Assembly: GCA_036520135.1 (NCBI GenBank)
Contig: DATDKF010000498.1
Span: 1-8,413 of the forward strand
Length of the DNA: 8,413 bases
Source of the DNA: DASSUW01 sp036520135
Lineage (GTDB): Bacteria; Actinomycetota; Thermoleophilia; Solirubrobacterales; Solirubrobacteraceae
Direction: 5' to 3'
Position numbers and translations under genes: made by a program. The notes below the pieces were generated by a model that saw only the letters and a program-made list of their open reading frames with translations, had not been told where the DNA came from and did not search any database. Below are positions 5,856-8,413 of this stretch, piece after piece (position 1 is the first letter of the stretch; each line of letters begins with the position of its first letter).

Positions 5856-6146
5856 CTACCGGCCGAAGCTGGAGGCGATGCCCTGCTCGGTGTCGGCGTA
5901 GTTGGCGCCGGCCTGCTGGGTCAGCTGGCTGATCCCGTGCAGCGCCTCCTGGATGCCGCGGCCTGAACGCTGCCACTCGGCCCACAGCTCCTGGAAGCGA
6001 GCCTGGGCGACACCTTGCCATTCGCTCTGCAGCGGAGCGACCTGGCTGGCGAGCTGCGACAGGATCGACTCGATGTTGGCGGCGCCCGAATTGAGCTGGC
6101 TGGCGGTGCTCTGCAGCTGCTCGGGCGTTACGGCGATATTGGGCAT
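5856..6146 (-). CDS. WXG100 family (ESAT-6-like) type VII secretion protein
   Basis: This 96-aa protein has the family's usual length and a helix-turn-helix hairpin. Helix 1 (about 8-39) starts VTPEQLQSTASQL; the turn holds SEWQGVAQARF with the WxG motif as WQG (around 43-45), followed by ELWAEWQRSGRG. Helix 2 ends in NYADTEQGIASSF, where YADTE is the YxxxD/E secretion signal. Such proteins are exported as helical dimers by the EccC ATPase of an ESX system. This is the first gene of the seven-gene cluster and has its only strong ribosome-binding site (AAGGGAGG, 8 nt before ATG 6146), which suits a highly translated small substrate. An upstream extension of the same frame into the intergenic region is ignored because this site fixes the start. 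No ESX core gene is in the window. Confidence 0.95.
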   Translation of the reverse strand: MPNIAVTPEQLQSTASQLNSGAANIESILSQLASQVAPLQSEWQGVAQARFQELWAEWQRSGRGIQEALHGISQLTQQAGANYADTEQGIASSFGR

Positions 6147-6154
6147 CCGAGTTG

Positions 6155-6162
6155 CCTCCCTT
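6155..6162 (-). promoter_or_regulatory. Strong ribosome-binding site of the WXG100 gene
   Basis: AAGGGAGG on the minus strand lies 8 nt before the ATG at 6146. It decides the start against upstream in-frame ATG/GTG codons and is the best Shine-Dalgarno of the window, consistent with high translation of the first gene of the cluster. Confidence 0.8.
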
Positions 6163-6175
6163 GGGGTCCGACGGT

Positions 6176-6204
6176 TGGCTACCACCGATATCACGGTCTG
6201 ACAC
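6176..6204 (-). promoter_or_regulatory. Weak candidate promoter for the T7SS cluster
   Basis: On the minus strand GTGTCA (6204-6199) and TAGCCA (6181-6176) are separated by 17 nt and lie upstream of the strong ribosome-binding site of the first gene. The -35 matches four of six consensus bases; the -10 lacks the final T. The operon promoter must lie in or near this 118-bp divergent interval, but the exact boxes are uncertain. Confidence 0.2.
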
Positions 6205-6250
6205 GTCGAGTTTCGGTGCACGTTCACGCGCTGACGCCCGGCGCAGGCGG

Positions 6251-6256
6251 TAGCCT
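6251..6256 (+). promoter_or_regulatory. Candidate -10 box for a leaderless methyltransferase transcript
   Basis: TAGCCT fits TANNNT and ends 8 nt before the ATG at 6265, so transcription would start at or next to the start codon. No Shine-Dalgarno precedes this ATG (CTCGCGGGCG), which agrees with leaderless translation. A CTGACG at 6231-6236 is only 14 nt away, too close for a standard -35. The geometry is the same as at priA. Confidence 0.4.
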
Positions 6257-6264
6257 CGCGGGCG

Positions 6265-7068
6265 ATGGAGGGGATCCTGCTCGGCGACAACCTGCCGCTG
6301 CTGCGCGAGCTCGAGGACGAGTCGGTGCAGATGGTCTACACGGACCCGCCGTTCAACACGGGCCGCCGGCAGGCGCGCAAGACGCTCGCGACGGTCGCCG
6401 CCCCCAACGGCGACCGGACCGGCTTCGGCGGCCGCCGCTACGCGACGACGCTGCTGCAGGAGTCCTCGTACCGCGACGTGTTCGACGACTACCTGGCGTT
6501 CCTGGAGCCGCGGCTGAGCGAGCTGCGGCGCGTGCTCTCGCTCGAGGGGACGCTGTACCTGCACGTCGACTACCGCGAGGCGCACTACGTGAAGCTGCTG
6601 CTCGACGAGCTGTTCGGCCGCGAGTGCTTCCTCAACGAGCTGATCTGGGCCTACGACTACGGCGCCAAGCCGCGCACGCGCTGGCCGCAGAAGCACGACA
6701 CGATCCTCGTCTACGTCCGCGACCCCGCGCGCTACCACTTCGACGCCGACGCGGTCGACCGCGAGCCGTACATGGCGCCCGGGCTCGTCACGCCCGAGCA
6801 GCGCGAGCGCGGCAAGCGGCCGACGAGCGTCATCTGGCACACGATCGTCTCCCCCACCGGGCGCGAGAAGACCGGCTACCCGACGCAGAAGCCCGAGGGC
6901 CTGGTGCGGCGGTTCGTGCAGGCCTCGTCGCGGCCCGGCGACCTGTGCCTGGACCCGTTCGCGGGATCGGGGACGCTCGGCGCGGTCGCGGCGCCGCTCG
7001 GCCGCCGCTACCTGCTGATCGACGAGAGCGCGGAGGCCGCGGCGGTGATGCGGGCGCGGCTTGGCTGA
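6265..7068 (+). CDS. Solitary site-specific DNA methyltransferase (N6-adenine or N4-cytosine, beta class)
   Basis: This 267-aa protein transfers a methyl group from S-adenosylmethionine to an exocyclic amino group in DNA. Motif IV, the catalytic TDPPF, is at 26-30, near the N-terminus. Motif I, DPFAGSGT (230-237), the SAM-binding loop, is near the C-terminus. The order IV before I defines the beta class. YPTQKP (205-210) is the conserved motif-X region just before motif I. ELIWAYDYGAKPRTRWPQKHDTILVY (125-150) resembles the 'IW.....KHD.IL.Y' segment of adenine methyltransferases. The variable part at about 31-65 and 160-200 probably reads the target, which cannot be predicted here. No restriction endonuclease gene is adjacent, so it is an orphan enzyme in this window. 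The stop overlaps the galK TTG start by 8 nt. A leaderless start is likely. Confidence 0.92.
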   Translation: MEGILLGDNLPLLRELEDESVQMVYTDPPFNTGRRQARKTLATVAAPNGDRTGFGGRRYATTLLQESSYRDVFDDYLAFLEPRLSELRRVLSLEGTLYLHVDYREAHYVKLLLDELFGRECFLNELIWAYDYGAKPRTRWPQKHDTILVYVRDPARYHFDADAVDREPYMAPGLVTPEQRERGKRPTSVIWHTIVSPTGREKTGYPTQKPEGLVRRFVQASSRPGDLCLDPFAGSGTLGAVAAPLGRRYLLIDESAEAAAVMRARLG

Positions 7069-8092
7069 GCGCGTGCGCGCCCGCGGGCCCGGGCGCGTGA
7101 ACCTGATCGGCGAGCACACCGACTACAACGCCGGCCTGGCGCTGCCGTTCGCGATCGCCCGCGGCGTAACGGTGACCGCCGAGCCGATCGGAGGCGACCG
7201 CGTCGAGGCGCGTGCACTCGACCTCGGCGAGCAGGACGCGTTCCCGCTCGCCGCTCCCGAGCGCGCCCGCGGCTGGCGCGCGTTCGTGCGCGGCACCGTA
7301 GCCGAGCTCAGCCGCGCCGGCTACGCCCTCCGGCCCTGCCGCTTGGAGATCACGGGCGACCTCGAGCAGGGGCACGGACTGTCCTCCTCGGCCGCGCTGG
7401 AGACGGCGCTGTGCCTCGCCCTGCTCGCGATCGCCGGTGAGGACGAGCCGGCCGACCGGCGCGAGCTCGCGCAGCTGTGCTCGCGCGTGGAGAACGACTG
7501 GGTCGGCGCCGAGACCGGGCTGCTCGACCAGCTCGCGTCACTGTGCGGCGAGCCGGGCGGCGCGATCCGGATCGACTTCGCGTCGCTGGCGATCGCGCCG
7601 GTGCCGCTCGAGCTCGGCGACTGGTCGCTGGTGACGCTCGACTCCGGCGCCGCCCACTCGATCGCCGAGTCCGGCTATAACGACCGCCGCCGCGAGTGCC
7701 GCGAGGCGTGCACGGCATTGGGAATCGCCACGCTCCGCGAGGCGCGCGAGGAGGACGTCGCGCGACTGCCCGAGCCGCTGGCCGCCCGCGCCCGCCACGT
7801 GCTGACCGAGAACGCCCGCGTCGACGCGATGGTCGGGGCGCTCGAGCGCCGCGACCTCGACGAGGCGGGCCGGCTGCTCGACGCCTCGCACGCGAGCCTG
7901 CGCCGCGACTACGCGGCCTCGGTGCCCGAGGTCGAGCGCACCCGCGACGCGCTCAAGGCGGCGGGAGCGGCGGGCGCGCGGATGGTCGGCGGCGGCTTCG
8001 GCGGAGCGGTGCTGGCGCTACTCGGGCCTGGCGTCGCCCGGCCCGGCGGGGCGCTCGTCGTGCGCCCCGGGCCGCCCGCCGCGCTGGTGTGA
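7061..8092 (+). CDS. galK: Galactokinase
   Basis: GalK is a GHMP kinase that phosphorylates alpha-D-galactose at C1 with ATP, the first committed step of the Leloir pathway in the cytoplasm. The galactokinase signature GRVNLIGEHTDYN is at 11-23 and binds sugar through E18, H19 and D21, with R12 as the likely transition-state arginine. GHGLSSSAALE (104-114) is the ATP phosphate loop. GLLDQLASL (153-161) contains the catalytic aspartate D156. SGYNDRRREC (204-213) is the conserved sugar-binding tyrosine segment. GARMVGGGFGG (305-315) is GHMP motif 3. At 343 aa it is shorter than the common 380-400, mainly through a short N-terminus and C-terminus. TTG at 7061 overlaps the methyltransferase stop by 8 nt; GTG at 7073 is an alternative, and neither has a clear ribosome-binding site. 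Its last 75 bp overlap the opposite-strand membrane gene. No other Leloir gene is in the window. Confidence 0.95.
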   Translation: MAERVRARGPGRVNLIGEHTDYNAGLALPFAIARGVTVTAEPIGGDRVEARALDLGEQDAFPLAAPERARGWRAFVRGTVAELSRAGYALRPCRLEITGDLEQGHGLSSSAALETALCLALLAIAGEDEPADRRELAQLCSRVENDWVGAETGLLDQLASLCGEPGGAIRIDFASLAIAPVPLELGDWSLVTLDSGAAHSIAESGYNDRRRECREACTALGIATLREAREEDVARLPEPLAARARHVLTENARVDAMVGALERRDLDEAGRLLDASHASLRRDYAASVPEVERTRDALKAAGAAGARMVGGGFGGAVLALLGPGVARPGGALVVRPGPPAALV

Positions 8093-8410
8093 CGCGAGCG
8101 CGGCGGCGTCGACGCCGACCGGCGGCGCGGCCGATGCGGGGTCCTCGCCCTCGGCCAGCTCCTCGCTCAGCGGCCGCGTCAGCGCCCAGGTAATCATCAG
8201 TAGCCCGAAGGCGAGCATGCCCAGCCCGGCCCACAGGTTGATGTTCACGCCGGCGGCCTTGTCGATCTCCTCCTGGCTGTCCAACAGCCCGAGGACCGTC
8301 AGCAGCACCCCATAGAGCACGAACACGCCGCCGATGATGCGACGCAGGTCGAACAGGTTCGCGGCCTGGGCGACGCGGGCCTTCGGGGGTTGGCTCGTGG
8401 GCTCGGACAT
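8018..8410 (-). CDS. Small two-helix conserved membrane protein
   Basis: This 130-aa protein starts at ATG 8410; its upstream region lies outside the window. A short polar N-terminus is followed by NLFDLRRIIGGVFVLYGVLLTVLGL (18-42), giving the first membrane helix at about 25-43. A loop (SQEEIDKAAGVNIN) leads to a second helix (INLWAGLGMLAFGLLMITWAL, 57-77) and then TRPL and an acidic linker. The 'FDLRR.IGG.F..YG' opening recalls a family of small actinobacterial membrane proteins of unknown function. The tail after about residue 82 is low-complexity, and residues 106-130 are encoded antisense to the galK 3' end; that part may be the product of a stop codon lost in drift and is unlikely to be functional. 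No function is proposed. Confidence 0.7.
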   Translation of the reverse strand: MSEPTSQPPKARVAQAANLFDLRRIIGGVFVLYGVLLTVLGLLDSQEEIDKAAGVNINLWAGLGMLAFGLLMITWALTRPLSEELAEGEDPASAAPPVGVDAAALASHQRGGRPGAHDERPAGPGDARPE

Positions 8411-8413
8411 TGG

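Noticed and set aside
5557..7119. 520-codon minus-strand frame running through the methyltransferase
   Set aside because: Only its last 98 codons are a real gene; the rest is antisense to the methyltransferase and an out-of-frame reading of the WXG100 gene.
6265..8092. A restriction-modification system
   Set aside because: The methyltransferase has no adjacent endonuclease; the neighbours are galactokinase and a T7SS gene.
1..8413. tRNA, rRNA or CRISPR features
   Set aside because: No cloverleaf-like sequence, rRNA segment or regularly spaced direct repeats were found by reading both strands.

Overview
This is high-GC actinobacterial DNA. The PriA, galactokinase and type VII secretion (WXG100/Esx) genes together suggest a soil actinobacterium, perhaps of the Thermoleophilia/Solirubrobacterales; that placement is inference, since no rRNA or other marker is in the window. 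Gene density is very high: most neighbours overlap by 4 nt or lie 0-2 nt apart, and the only gene-free stretches are 27 bp (1078-1104), 13 bp (1657-1669), a 165 bp inverted-repeat element (3207-3371) and 118 bp (6147-6264).

Layout. (1) 1-1077, minus: the N-terminal 359 codons of the replication-restart helicase PriA, cut by the window edge. (2) 1105-1656, plus: an FMN/F420-type split-barrel protein (pyridoxamine 5'-phosphate oxidase family), divergent from priA. (3) 6146 down to 1670, minus: a seven-gene operon-like cluster built around type VII secretion. In transcription order it encodes a WXG100 (ESAT-6-like) protein, an EspC/DUF2580-like protein, a 468-aa secreted-effector-like protein with a WxG helical head and a glycine-zipper hydrophobic region, a three-helix membrane protein with a cytosolic-type C-terminal domain, a soluble paralogue of that domain, an LpqN/DcrB-like protein and a 216-aa protein that may be EspG-like. 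(4) 6265-8092, plus: a solitary beta-class DNA methyltransferase overlapping galactokinase (galK). (5) 8410-8018, minus: a small two-helix membrane protein whose 3' end overlaps the galK 3' end by 75 bp.

The T7SS cluster contains no secretion ATPase (EccC), EccB, EccD, EccE or MycP, so it looks like a substrate/accessory module that uses machinery encoded elsewhere. The two small proteins both carry a C-terminal YxxxD/E signal and probably act as secretion partners for the large protein. The large protein plus the membrane protein directly downstream resemble, in architecture only, a membrane-active T7SS toxin with a membrane immunity protein.

The most striking non-coding feature is a 160-bp near-palindrome (3212-3371) flanked on both sides by CTAG. 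It sits exactly between the two paralogous genes of the cluster. Removing it with one CTAG would restore a stop-1 nt-start junction like the other junctions of the operon, so it reads as a MITE-like insertion.
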